64,000 nt of DNA from contig NZ_VFMY01000001.1 in assembly GCF_006715305.1 (NCBI RefSeq), positions 3,224,001 to 3,288,000 of the forward strand, written 5' to 3'. Below the pieces are notes generated by a model, which was not told the origin of the DNA, made no database searches, and worked only from the letters and a program-made list of their open reading frames with translations. Of this stretch, positions 55,257 through 63,786 are shown in pieces. Position 1 is the first letter of the stretch. Every line of letters begins with the position of its first letter. Source of the stretch: Arthrobacter sp. SLBN-100 (GTDB lineage: Bacteria; Actinomycetota; Actinomycetes; Actinomycetales; Micrococcaceae). The position numbers and the translations under genes were made by a program.

Positions 55257-56078
55257 GTGTCCTCTCCAGCAAAATCGGTGCGCTCTTCCTGGCGGAAGTA
55301 CCTGATGATCCCCAAGCTTGCCCGGCTGTCCCGTTCTGCCCCCAAGGACAGGCCCCTGGCCTGGGACCAGTACTGGGCGGGCATCAAAGCGACCGGCGCT
55401 GGCGGCGAGGTTCTGTGGGATTCGGGCCGGGACCACGAGTTCCAGGGCTACCGCGATGTGCTGCTGCGCCACCTGGATCCGGAGCTGCCCGTGGTTGACG
55501 TGGGGTGCGGACACGGCAGCTTCACACGCGCATTGGCCGGTACCTTCCGCGAGGTGATCGGTGTTGATGTATCCGCCCACGCAGTGGCCCGGGCGCGTGC
55601 GGAGTCGGAAGCGCAGGAAGATCTGGCGGGCCGGGTCCGCTACGAAGCCCGGGACATGACAGCACCCGGCGCCGCCCTGGGGCTGGCCGGCGAACGCGGC
55701 GCCAACGTGTTCATCCGCGGCGTGCTCCACGTGCTGAGCCCTGATGACCAGGCAGGGCTGGTGGAGAACCTTCGGGTCCTGGCCGGCCGCTGCGGCACGG
55801 TCTTCCTTGCCGAGACCAACTTCCAGGGCAACCCGGTGGACTATGTCTCGCATCTGGGCGCCACCGCCAAGGGCATCCCGGCCCCCCTTGAACGGGCCAT
55901 CCGCGAACTGCCCATGCCGGGCCATTTCGGCCCTGCCGAACGCTCCCGCGTCCTGCCTGAGGAGAGCTGGGAGCTGCTCGAGGACGGCGTAGCCGCCATT
56001 GAAACCAACCCGATGACGGACGTGGCTGCCCAGAGCCTGGTCCCGGGCTATTACGCCGTGCTGCGGCCGCGCGCCTAG
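55257..56078 (+). CDS. class I SAM-dependent methyltransferase
   Basis: 273 aa. Motif I is VVDVGCGHGSFTRALAG, followed by acidic loop VIGVDVSAHA and NVFIRGVLHVLSPDDQAGLV. The fold is a Rossmann methyltransferase; the substrate is unknown. The GTG at 55257 is 6 nt downstream of TATATT (55245-55250) and lacks an SD, matching the leaderless arrangement. It diverges from the histidine kinase. Confidence 0.82.
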   Translation: MSSPAKSVRSSWRKYLMIPKLARLSRSAPKDRPLAWDQYWAGIKATGAGGEVLWDSGRDHEFQGYRDVLLRHLDPELPVVDVGCGHGSFTRALAGTFREVIGVDVSAHAVARARAESEAQEDLAGRVRYEARDMTAPGAALGLAGERGANVFIRGVLHVLSPDDQAGLVENLRVLAGRCGTVFLAETNFQGNPVDYVSHLGATAKGIPAPLERAIRELPMPGHFGPAERSRVLPEESWELLEDGVAAIETNPMTDVAAQSLVPGYYAVLRPRA

Positions 56079-56152
56079 CTGTTCTCCAGCCGTCAGCGGC
56101 CGCTGCGGCAACCGGGCCTGCCCCTTGACATGGAGGCTGGTCGGGAGGCTCC

Positions 56153-56172
56153 GTAGTAAGTAGACTTACTAC
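56153..56172. promoter_or_regulatory. perfect 8-bp inverted repeat upstream of 56200 gene
   Basis: GTAGTAAG / CTTACTAC with a 4-nt spacer, 28 bp before the ATG. TTGACA occurs at 56125-56130. It is probably an operator for an unidentified regulator. Confidence 0.5.
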
Positions 56173-56199
56173 TTACCTCCAGGGGAAAGGATAGCCACC

Positions 56200-56649
56200 A
56201 TGGCAAACGATAAAGGCAACAAGACGCGCGAAGCTGAAGCAGGCCGGGACGAAGAAGATCTGGGCGCGGGACCTGACGGCGGGAAGGTGCGTACCGGACC
56301 GGAATCATCGAAGTCCTTGAAATATTCACAGGAGGTCACCTCAACGGAGGACGAACCGGAACGCGAGGGCCGCAGCCTGGTCACCACGCACCACGAAGTC
56401 ATCAGGCAGTGGGCGGAGGAGCGCGACGGCGTTCCGGCCACTGTGGAAGGCACTGAGCACGGTGACCATCTTGGTGTGCTGCGGATCGACTTCGGCGGCG
56501 AAAACGACAAGCTCCGCCACATCAGCTGGGAGGAATGGTTTGAAACCTTCGACTCCCGCGGGCTGAATTTCATTTACCAGGAACAGCGCAGCGACGGCCA
56601 ACAATCGAATTTCTTCCGGCTGGAAAATCCCGGCCGGGAAGACGCCTAA
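56200..56649 (+). CDS. conserved hypothetical stress-type protein
   Basis: 149 aa. The first 60 residues are charged and disordered. The conserved C-terminal part has TTHHEVIRQWAEERDGVPAT, VLRIDFGGEND and ISWEEWFETFDSRGLNFIYQ. This pattern recurs in short proteins often wrongly labelled alpha-glucan branching enzyme; no such catalytic domain is present. AAAGGA lies upstream. Function unknown. Confidence 0.75.
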   Translation: MANDKGNKTREAEAGRDEEDLGAGPDGGKVRTGPESSKSLKYSQEVTSTEDEPEREGRSLVTTHHEVIRQWAEERDGVPATVEGTEHGDHLGVLRIDFGGENDKLRHISWEEWFETFDSRGLNFIYQEQRSDGQQSNFFRLENPGREDA

Positions 56650-56744
56650 GCCGCATCCGTCCTGCCGTACCCCCGCAAGACCAGCACCGGATCACCTCCG
56701 GCGCCGTCCCGTCGTCGGCAGGCGCAGAACTTACAGGAACTACA

Positions 56745-57164
56745 ATGCGCGAACTTATCCCTTCGGGTTCCCTCCGGGGAATGCTGCTGCCACCCACCTA
56801 TGGCCGGCACGTCACGGACTCCACGGAGTTCACGGTGCTGTGCGTGGAAATCTGGTCCACCGGCCTGGTGGTCAACATCCAGCTGGCCTCCGACGGCGAA
56901 CCGGAACCCGTCATCATTCTCCAGGACCACTTCGGCACGGATTACTCATTGCGCAAGTCCGTGAACGTGGGGTCCCGGAACCTGCAGGTCTTTACCCCGT
57001 CCGTGCCTCCCGGCACCAGGAGCCTGACCGTCAGGTCGGCCGACGATTCCCACCCCCGGCCCGTGGTGACCTTTGCTGTCCCGCTCATGGCAGTGCGGGA
57101 CAGCCGCCCTGAATCGAACGACGCCGGATATCCCTCGCCGCCGGAACTCCGCCGCCCTGCCTGA
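56745..57164 (+). CDS. hypothetical beta-rich protein
   Basis: 139 aa, no signal peptide and no membrane segment. The body alternates short beta-strand-like stretches (FTVLCVEIWSTGLVVNIQLA, LQVFTPSVPPGTRSLTVRSA). No family recognised. The ATG at 56745 is near a weak GGAAC. It is followed by a tandem repeat. Confidence 0.6.
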   Translation: MRELIPSGSLRGMLLPPTYGRHVTDSTEFTVLCVEIWSTGLVVNIQLASDGEPEPVIILQDHFGTDYSLRKSVNVGSRNLQVFTPSVPPGTRSLTVRSADDSHPRPVVTFAVPLMAVRDSRPESNDAGYPSPPELRRPA

Positions 57165-57171
57165 TGAGCAG

Positions 57172-57239
57172 GCCCGCCTGATTATGAAGCCCGCCTGATT
57201 ATGAAGCCCGCCTGATTATGAAGCCCGCCTGATTACCGA
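57172..57239 (+). repeat. four tandem copies of a 17-bp repeat
   Basis: Unit GCCCGCCTGATTATGAA starts at 57172, 57189, 57206 and 57223, the last copy diverging to ATTACCGA. The units fill the gap before an SDR gene and end next to its ribosome-binding site (GAGGAG). The shape is that of a variable-number tandem repeat. Confidence 0.9.
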
Positions 57240-57251
57240 AGAGGAGCCACC

Positions 57252-58061
57252 ATGCAGGACACCACCGGCTTTAGCCCCAGTACCGCTATCGTCACCGGAT
57301 CGGACTCCGGAATCGGCAAGGCCACCGCCGTTGCGTTGGCCAGGGCGGGCATGGATGTGGGCGTCACCTGGCATTCGGACAAGGAGGGGGCCGAAGCTAC
57401 CGCGGAAGAAATCCGCGGCCTGGGGCGCAAGGCGGTGGTGCGCCAGTTGGATACCACCGACCTCCAAGGGGCGGGTGCCGTCATTGACGAACTGGCGGAA
57501 GAACTCGGCGGGGTGGACGTTTTTGTCAACAATGCGGGGACCGGCGACGGGACGAAATTCCTGGACCTTGATGTCGAGACCTGGATGCAGACACTCGACA
57601 CCAACCTCAACGGCGCGTTCGTCTGCCTGCAGGCTGCCGCCCGGCGCATGGTCCATGCCGGCAGGGGAGGGCGGCTGGTGGCAGTCACCAGCGTCCACGA
57701 ATTCCAGCCGCGGGTGGGATCCTCCGCCTACGATGCCTCCAAGCACGGGCTGGGCGGGCTCATGAAGACCCTCGCCCTGGAGCTTGCCGAGCATGGCATC
57801 ACTGCCAACAGCGTGGCCCCCGGCGAAATAGCCACGCCCATGACGGGGCAGGAGGATGAAGATCCCACCACGAAGGACAGGCCCGGCGTCCCGCTGGGCA
57901 GGCCGGGCGACGCCAGGGAAATCGCCGCCGTGATCGCCTTCCTTGCTTCCCCCGCCTCGAGCTACGTCACCGGAGCGTCCTGGGCTGTGGACGGCGGCAT
58001 GCTGCAGATGGGGCCGCAGGGCGGCTCGCACATTACCAGCCACGAATGGCGGCAGGGGTAG
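57252..58061 (+). CDS. SDR family oxidoreductase
   Basis: 269 aa classical short-chain dehydrogenase. The cofactor motif is VTGSDSGIGKATA, then NNAG in VNNAGTGD, active-site Ser and YxxxK in SSAYDASKHGL, and VAPGEIATPM. Glucose 1-dehydrogenase-like by pattern; the substrate is unknown. GAGGAG lies upstream, immediately after a tandem repeat. Confidence 0.85.
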   Translation: MQDTTGFSPSTAIVTGSDSGIGKATAVALARAGMDVGVTWHSDKEGAEATAEEIRGLGRKAVVRQLDTTDLQGAGAVIDELAEELGGVDVFVNNAGTGDGTKFLDLDVETWMQTLDTNLNGAFVCLQAAARRMVHAGRGGRLVAVTSVHEFQPRVGSSAYDASKHGLGGLMKTLALELAEHGITANSVAPGEIATPMTGQEDEDPTTKDRPGVPLGRPGDAREIAAVIAFLASPASSYVTGASWAVDGGMLQMGPQGGSHITSHEWRQG

Positions 58062-58172
58062 CAGCAGCCCGCTGCGCTTCATGGGCCGACCCTCCGCCGT
58101 CGAGGGAAGGCGATTGTCCGTATGACGGATTTGGCAAGCGCTTTCCGATTCTCGGCTGGCATGATGGAGCCC

Positions 58173-59297
58173 ATGCGCATTCTTATTGCTCCGGACAAGT
58201 TCAAGGGTTCCCTTACGGCCGTTGAAGCAGCCGCCGCCATGGCCGAGGGCGCCCTGCGCGTCTACCCGGACGCCGTCGCCACGCAGTTTCCCATAGCCGA
58301 CGGCGGTGAAGGCACCCTGGAAGCTGCGGTGGCAGCGGGTTACGAGGAACGCATCAACGCCGTGGTGGGCCCCATCCTCGCCCCGGTGGGCGCCGCGTGG
58401 GCCATCAGGAAGGCCGACGGCGGCAAGGTCACCGCCGTGATCGAAACCGCCCAGGCCTCCGGCCTTGCCGATATGGAACCCACCCCCGCCAACGCCCTGC
58501 GCGCCCACAGCTACGGCTGTGGCCAGCTCATCGCGGCCGCCCTGGACGCGGGCGCCACGGAAATCGTCCTGGGGCTTGGCGGATCGGCAATGACCGACGG
58601 CGGCAGCGGCGCCCTGCGCGCCCTGGGCCTGAAGCCGCTGGACGCCGCCGGCAACGTGGTGCCGCTCGGCGGCGGCTCGCTCGCGGACGTCGTGGCGCTG
58701 GACGCGTCCGCGCTCGATCCCCGGCTTGCCGCCACCGCCTTCCGCATCGCCGTCGACGTGCGGAACCCGCTGTACGGAACGCTGGGAGCCGCCCACGTCT
58801 TTTCCCCCCAGAAGGGCGCCGACGGGGAGGCCGTGGAACTGCTCGACGCCGGCCTGCGCAACTGGGCCTCCCTCCTGCGGGAGGTGACGGGCCGGGACGT
58901 GAACGTCGAGGGCGCGGGCGCCGCCGGTGGCTTCCCGGCGTCGTTCCTTGCCTTCACCGAGGCCGCGCTCGAAGGCGGCTTTGCGCTGGTGGCGGGACTG
59001 ACCGGCCTTGCCGATCAGCTCTCCGCAGCCGACCTGGTGATCACAGGTGAAGGGTCCATGGACGTCCAGTCGCTGGCCGGAAAAGCCCCGATTGCGCTCG
59101 CGGACGCGGCACGGGAACGGGGTATCCCGGTGATCGTGGTGGCCGGGCGGATCCTGGTGACTCCCGAAGACCTGGCCGGGCACGGTGTGGTTGCGGCCGC
59201 CCAGTTGCTGGACGTGGCAACCGGTCCGGAAGATGCGGTAGCCAACGCCGCCAAGTACCTCGCCTGGGCAACAAGCCAGGTACTTGAGGGCGCCTGA
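58173..59297 (+). CDS. glycerate kinase (GarK/GlxK family)
   Basis: 374 aa. Phosphorylates D-glycerate to 2-phosphoglycerate. It starts MRILIAPDKFKGSLTAVEAA, with IADGGEGTLEA and IVLGLGGSAMTDGGSGALRA, all signature segments. Late segment: LVITGEGSMDVQSLAGKAP. The ATG at 58173 gives the family N-terminus; CATGAT lies 7 nt before it. Its stop is directly adjacent to the stop of the convergent gene. Confidence 0.93.
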   Translation: MRILIAPDKFKGSLTAVEAAAAMAEGALRVYPDAVATQFPIADGGEGTLEAAVAAGYEERINAVVGPILAPVGAAWAIRKADGGKVTAVIETAQASGLADMEPTPANALRAHSYGCGQLIAAALDAGATEIVLGLGGSAMTDGGSGALRALGLKPLDAAGNVVPLGGGSLADVVALDASALDPRLAATAFRIAVDVRNPLYGTLGAAHVFSPQKGADGEAVELLDAGLRNWASLLREVTGRDVNVEGAGAAGGFPASFLAFTEAALEGGFALVAGLTGLADQLSAADLVITGEGSMDVQSLAGKAPIALADAARERGIPVIVVAGRILVTPEDLAGHGVVAAAQLLDVATGPEDAVANAAKYLAWATSQVLEGA

Positions 59298-59627
59298 CTA
59301 AACGATGGTGGTGTTGCGGCGGCGGCGCCAGACCAGGACCACGATCAGGGTCGCCAGGACCACGGCGCCGATAACCCACGGGGTGTAGTCCAGCCGGGTG
59401 GACTCGTTTTGGGCTGATTCGCCGGTTCCTGGGTTGGCCGGGCCGGTGGAGGCGGTATCCCCGGGAGACGGCGTGGGAGACGCGGCCGACTGCGCCCATG
59501 CCCCTCCGGAGGATGCCGTGATTCCGTGGACCAACGTGGTTGGCCCTGCCTGCGCGGCGCCGGCCGAAAGCGCCGGCGCGGCTATGAGCAGCAGGGCCAT
59601 CAGGGCCGTCCTGAAAAGTGTCCGCAT
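59298..59627 (-). CDS. small secreted/membrane-anchored hypothetical protein
   Basis: 109 aa. N-terminal signal peptide (LMALLLIAAPALSAGAAQA), a ~45-residue Ser/Thr/Pro/Gly-rich external stretch, then one membrane helix (PWVIGAVVLATLIVVLVW) and a RRRR stop-transfer tail. No LPXTG. Type I membrane topology. Function unknown. It converges with glycerate kinase with no bases between the two stop codons. Confidence 0.7.
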   Translation of the reverse strand: MRTLFRTALMALLLIAAPALSAGAAQAGPTTLVHGITASSGGAWAQSAASPTPSPGDTASTGPANPGTGESAQNESTRLDYTPWVIGAVVLATLIVVLVWRRRRNTTIV

Positions 59628-59705
59628 GAAGTTCTCCTGTCATTCCGTTAAGGGTCAACGTTGAAAAGTGCGGGGCCGCAGCCATGTGGCCGGCACCCCC
59701 GACCG

Positions 59706-60203
59706 CTACCGTCCGGCCGTGGCGCGCCTGTTCAAGTGCAGCGGGACATAGACCAGCAGGACCACCAGCACGGCCAGGAGGACGCCGCCGGCTGTCAGGC
59801 CGGCTGACCGGCCCGCCGTCACGTCAAAGACCAGCGCGGCACTTCCGGCACTCAACAGCCCTATACCGGCCAACGCGATCTTGGTAATGGCATCCGCGCT
59901 GGAAACCAGCGTTTCCTTGAGCCGCTTGCGGAAGAGCCGACGGTGCACGCTGACCGGCAGAAGGATGAAGGCGGTAGTCAGGGCAGCGATCACCACGTTG
60001 ACCAGGTAAAGACCCACCTGGAAGTCATCAAGCTCTTTGAAGCGCGACTGGAAGGGGAGGGTCAACAGGAAACCGGCAAGGATCTGCACGCCCGTCTGCA
60101 ACACCCGCAGCTCCTGCAGCAGTTCCGCCCAGTTGCGGTCCATCTGTTCCTCGCGGGTTTCGTTCCTGCCCGTCCGGCCCGTGTAGTCCTCCACGTTGGA
60201 CAT
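59706..60203 (-). CDS. DUF6328 family membrane protein
   Basis: 165 aa. An acidic N-terminus with NWAELLQELRVLQTGVQILA leads into four hydrophobic segments (first LAGFLLTLPFQ; then VGLYLVNVVIAALTTAFILL; two more near the C-terminus). The pattern matches DUF6328 proteins; function unknown. An inverted repeat lies 30 bp upstream. Confidence 0.75.
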   Translation of the reverse strand: MSNVEDYTGRTGRNETREEQMDRNWAELLQELRVLQTGVQILAGFLLTLPFQSRFKELDDFQVGLYLVNVVIAALTTAFILLPVSVHRRLFRKRLKETLVSSADAITKIALAGIGLLSAGSAALVFDVTAGRSAGLTAGGVLLAVLVVLLVYVPLHLNRRATAGR

Positions 60204-60233
60204 TGCCTCTCCCTCCTGCCCCAGCCACTCCCT

Positions 60234-60260
60234 GGGTAGCTTTCTACTCCTTAGCTACCC
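60234..60260. promoter_or_regulatory. 7-bp inverted repeat upstream of the DUF6328 gene
   Basis: GGGTAGC and GCTACCC around 13 bp. GGGTAG resembles the -10 of SigB/SigH-type stress promoters, but no matching -35 was found at the right distance. Confidence 0.4.
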
Positions 60261-60408
60261 AAAACAACGGCAACGTTGCGCTCCGGCCACCGTTTGATAA
60301 GTTTACTGATTATTCGTATTGAACGGTGGACTTTGCTCCTCCGGCCGGGATAGCTTCGAAGAGCCGGTGCACGGGCCGTTCGAAACCGACAGAGTGAACA
60401 GGCGGACT

Positions 60409-61308
60409 ATGAGCGAGACGGACAAGCAGACAGACCAGCCAAAGGATCCGCGCGGCGGCTACCACTCAGGCCCTTTCCCGGAGCAGGAACAGAAGCAGCC
60501 CGGCCTGACCGCGCCCATGGAGCCCAAGCCGGACCACGGGGAACTTAGCTATGAGGGGCACGGAAAACTGCAGGGCAAGGCCGCCCTGATCACCGGCGGA
60601 GATTCGGGCATCGGCAAGGCGGCGGCCATCGCATTCGCCCGCGAAGGAGCCGACGTAGCCATCTCCTACCTCCCTGAAGAGGAGGAGGATGCCCAGGACA
60701 CTGCGGAGTGGATCCGGAAGGCCGGCCAGCGGGTTCTCCTGTTTGCCGGTGATGGCCGGGAGGAAGACTTCAGTACCCGGATTGCTGACGAAACGGCGGC
60801 GGAGTTCGGCCGCCTGGATGTGGTGGTGCTGAACGCGGCATACCAGAAGAACCGGGAAAGTCTGGAGTCGCTGCCCACGGAGGAGTTCGACCGGGTTTTC
60901 AAGACCAATCTCTACTCGCTGCTGTGGACGGCCAGGGCCGCCGTTCCGCATCTCAAACCCGGCGCCTCGATCATCACCACGGCATCGGTCCAGGCCTTCA
61001 ACCCGTCTCCGGGCCTGATCGATTACGCCATGACCAAGGCGGCGCAGGTGGCTTTCACCAAGGCGCTGGCGCAGGAACTTGGCCCCAAGGGAATCCGGGT
61101 TAACGCTGTGGCCCCGGGGCCCATCTGGACTCCCTTGATCCCGGCCACCGAGTGGCCGGAGAAGCTTCCGAAGTTCGGGCAGGACACTCCGCTGGAACGG
61201 GCGGGCCAGCCCGCCGAGCTTGCCGCGGCCTACGTCCTGCTGGCCTCGGAGGACGGGTCCTACATTTCCGGGGCCGTACTGCCGGTGACCGGCGGAAAGG
61301 GGCTCTAA
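60409..61308 (+). CDS. SDR family oxidoreductase, general stress protein 39-like
   Basis: 299 aa. The ~45-residue hydrophilic N-terminus precedes LQGKAALITGGDSGIGKAAA. Then VLNAAYQ in place of NNAG, and the active-site tyrosine and lysine in IDYAMTKAAQVAF. The closing YISGAVLPVTGG is typical. The N-terminal extension and the GGDSGIGKA form match Bacillus YdaD/GS39-like proteins. Start ATG 60409; the open frame to 60319 has no conservation. The upstream region holds an AT-rich core between CCACCGTT and AACGGTGG. Confidence 0.85.
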   Translation: MSETDKQTDQPKDPRGGYHSGPFPEQEQKQPGLTAPMEPKPDHGELSYEGHGKLQGKAALITGGDSGIGKAAAIAFAREGADVAISYLPEEEEDAQDTAEWIRKAGQRVLLFAGDGREEDFSTRIADETAAEFGRLDVVVLNAAYQKNRESLESLPTEEFDRVFKTNLYSLLWTARAAVPHLKPGASIITTASVQAFNPSPGLIDYAMTKAAQVAFTKALAQELGPKGIRVNAVAPGPIWTPLIPATEWPEKLPKFGQDTPLERAGQPAELAAAYVLLASEDGSYISGAVLPVTGGKGL

Positions 61309-61369
61309 GCAGCCCAGCTTTCAGCCAAGGCCCAACGCACCATCCATCCAAAGCACAGCAGGAGGAACC

Positions 61370-61738
61370 ATGACGCAGGAAAACCAGCACGCACAGCCGG
61401 AGAGCGATCCGGGCGGATACGGCACCCCCACCGCAGAGCAGGAACTGGGCGGAACCCAGGGCTCGGCAAACGGCTCAGGCGCAACCGGTGGCGGGGCGGG
61501 CCGCGTGGACACCAACGAGCCCCAGTCCGGCGGTGGCGGCGAACCCGTGCCCCGCGACGTGGCCCTTCCCTCAAGTGCGGCTGAGATTGACGAGAATAAC
61601 GACGATTCCAAGGGGTCCGCACCCGTGTCCTCTGAGTCCGGGCAGGAGGCAGCGGGAATTCCGGACGGCAGCGGCAATGATCTGCCCCGGGAGGAATCAC
61701 CGAATGACGACGACGGCGAAAGTTTCGACGCCGGATGA
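61370..61738 (+). CDS. disordered acidic hypothetical protein
   Basis: 122 aa with no hydrophobic segment. It is dominated by Gly, Ser, Glu, Asp, Pro and Asn; a Gly/Thr/Ala-rich middle and an acidic end (DDDGESFDAG). A full AGGAGGA ribosome-binding site precedes the ATG, so it is probably well translated. Similar in composition to the two disordered proteins at 49.7-50.5 kb. It follows the stress-type SDR by 61 bp and may share its transcript. Confidence 0.65.
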   Translation: MTQENQHAQPESDPGGYGTPTAEQELGGTQGSANGSGATGGGAGRVDTNEPQSGGGGEPVPRDVALPSSAAEIDENNDDSKGSAPVSSESGQEAAGIPDGSGNDLPREESPNDDDGESFDAG

Positions 61739-61781
61739 CCAGCGCGCCGCGGCTGCTTGAGCCCGCCGCGCTTACCGCTGC

Positions 61782-61823
61782 AGGCCTCCGCCTGCTGTCC
61801 AATGTGGCAGCGGGCGGAGGCCT
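61782..61823. terminator. terminator hairpin after the 61370 gene
   Basis: 16-bp stem AGGCCTCCGCCTGCTG / CAGCGGGCGGAGGCCT with one G-U-type mismatch and a 10-nt loop. No U-tract. Confidence 0.65.
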
Positions 61824-61917
61824 TCGCCGTGTCCGGCATACATCCCGGTGATGTGGGTACAGGACACGACGAAACCCATTCACTATCGATGCCGATGCAG
61901 GCGCCAGGAGGTGGGCT

Positions 61918-62817
61918 GTGAGCAGGAGATCATCAGAACAGTGGGCACGCCGTGGTGAGGTGCCGGAACAGGCGGCCGTGGACGTGCTGGTGCCCACGTG
62001 CAACCGCCCTGCCGAGCTGGCAGTGACGCTGGCCGGCCTGGCCGGGCAGGCGGATCCTTCCTTCCATGTAGTCATCAGCGACCAGTCCACCGATGCGCCC
62101 GGGTGGGAACATCCTGCGGCCGCTGCAATGGTGCGGGTCCTCGAAGCCCAGGGCCGGCCGGTCACGCTGCTGCGCCATCTGCCGCGGCGCGGGCTCGCTG
62201 AGCACCGCCAGTTCCTGCTCGACCAGGCAAGCGCAGAGAAATGCCTGTTCCTCGACGACGATGTGTGGTTGGAACCCGGTGCCCTCGAACGGCTCAACGG
62301 GGCGCTTGACGAGCTGGACTGCGGCTTTGTGGGGATGGCTCCGCAGGGCCTGTCCTACCTCGATGACAGGCGGCCGGAGCAAACTGCGGGGTTTGAAGCG
62401 TGGGATGGACCGGTGACGGCGGAACGAATTCGTCCCGGCACCCCCGGGTTTGAACGCTGGCCGCTCCACAATGCCGCCAACCTCAGCCACCTCAGCGCCG
62501 ACCTTTCGTTGGGGCCGGGGGAATGGCTGCCCTACCGGGTGGCCTGGCTCGGCGGGTGCGTGCTGTACCGGCGGAAAGCCCTGAACGACGCCGGCGGCTT
62601 CACCTTCTGGCCGAGTCTTCCTGTGGAGCACGCAGGGGAGGACGTCGTGGCCCAGTGGCAGGTCATGGAGAGGTACGGTGCCGCCGGTATCCTGCCGTCG
62701 GGGGCTGTGCACCTGGAGTCACCCACCACGGTGACGGACCGGCGGGTGGAGGCCCACGACGTCGTCCTCAGCGAAAGTGCGGCCACGTACTCAGGCAACA
62801 GCGCCGCCGTCGACTGA
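61918..62817 (+). CDS. family 2-type glycosyltransferase
   Basis: 299 aa, GT-A fold. N-terminal VDVLVPTCNRPAELAVTLAG, then VVISDQSTD, the metal-binding CLFLDDDVWLEP, and VAWLGGCVLYRRKAL followed by GEDVVAQW as the acceptor-side acidic motif. No membrane helix. Acceptor and donor are unknown. The GTG at 61918 has a full AGGAGGT ribosome-binding site, overriding other starts. It stands alone. Confidence 0.83.
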   Translation: MSRRSSEQWARRGEVPEQAAVDVLVPTCNRPAELAVTLAGLAGQADPSFHVVISDQSTDAPGWEHPAAAAMVRVLEAQGRPVTLLRHLPRRGLAEHRQFLLDQASAEKCLFLDDDVWLEPGALERLNGALDELDCGFVGMAPQGLSYLDDRRPEQTAGFEAWDGPVTAERIRPGTPGFERWPLHNAANLSHLSADLSLGPGEWLPYRVAWLGGCVLYRRKALNDAGGFTFWPSLPVEHAGEDVVAQWQVMERYGAAGILPSGAVHLESPTTVTDRRVEAHDVVLSESAATYSGNSAAVD

Positions 62818-62919
62818 GCAGGGAACATCGCTCCCCCCTCCCACCAACCGGGGGATACGACGTATTCTGTAGAAACAAGGTTTTGCAGTAGGCCGCAGCG
62901 CTCAGACAAGGCGTGCAAA

Positions 62920-63786
62920 ATGGCCGCTGAACCCACGGGGCAGGTTGGCTGGGGACCGCTTCCCCTTCCGCCAGAGCCGGTGTTCGACAGCAAGGATGTT
63001 GAAGAGTACCTCTGGGATGTCACCCATGAATTCATGAAGGACATCAAGGGTGAACGCCGCGGCATCGGCTGGGCTGCCACCCTCTTCCGCCTGGGGAAGG
63101 CACGCACCCTGGCGGCCAGCAGCGATCAGGCCCGCGACGCAGACCGGGAGCAATGCTCCTTCGCTGACGGGCCGGTCCTCGAAGCCCTGCGCAGCGGCGA
63201 ATTCGTGCTGTTGTCCGATGTCCGCCGGGACCGCCGGTGGCCAGGGTATGCGAGCGCCGCCGCCGGCCACGGCGTGCAGTCGCTCCTGTCCATGCCCATC
63301 GTTTCCGAGGGCATGACGAGCGCTGCCATCAACCTTTACGCTTCATCACCGCATGTTTTCAGCAGTGATGATCTTCTCCGAAGCCGGAGCTACGGCAGGC
63401 AGCTGGCCGGCGCAATGCGGGTAGTGGTGCGCGTGGCGGAGCGCGCGGAGGCGGCCGCTGGCATTGCCGTCGCGCAAAGTTCGCTTGTCCTGGTGGACCT
63501 GGCGGTTCGCAGCCTCATGGATGAGTACGGCCTCAGCAGGGAGGGTGCCCTGCGCTTCCTTCAGCGCGAGGCGTCACACCATGAGTTGGGCCTGCGGGAC
63601 GCTGCCCTGAACGTGGTTGCGCCGGTGGCGCCGCTCCCCGGAAGGGACCCTTCGGGGGAGCGGCGGGAAATGGCCGACGACGTCGAGGACTTCCGCATGG
63701 TGGCTCCGGCAGAGCTGGACCCGCCGCCCGCCCCGGGGGCTGCCGCGGAAGTGCATCCTGCTACCGCGAAAGGACGGCCGGCATGA
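62920..63786 (+). CDS. GAF and ANTAR domain regulator
   Basis: 288 aa. Residues ~40-165 form a GAF domain (FADGPVLEALRSGEFVLLSD, SLLSMPIVSEGMTSAAINLY). Residues ~185-235 are ANTAR (VLVDLAVRSLMDEYGLSREG, ALRFLQREASHHELGLRDAA), an RNA-binding antitermination domain. The last ~55 residues are Pro/Ala-rich and disordered. Likely acts on terminators of specific transcripts in response to a ligand at the GAF domain. Its stop overlaps the next ATG by 4 bp. Confidence 0.85.
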   Translation: MAAEPTGQVGWGPLPLPPEPVFDSKDVEEYLWDVTHEFMKDIKGERRGIGWAATLFRLGKARTLAASSDQARDADREQCSFADGPVLEALRSGEFVLLSDVRRDRRWPGYASAAAGHGVQSLLSMPIVSEGMTSAAINLYASSPHVFSSDDLLRSRSYGRQLAGAMRVVVRVAERAEAAAGIAVAQSSLVLVDLAVRSLMDEYGLSREGALRFLQREASHHELGLRDAALNVVAPVAPLPGRDPSGERREMADDVEDFRMVAPAELDPPPAPGAAAEVHPATAKGRPA

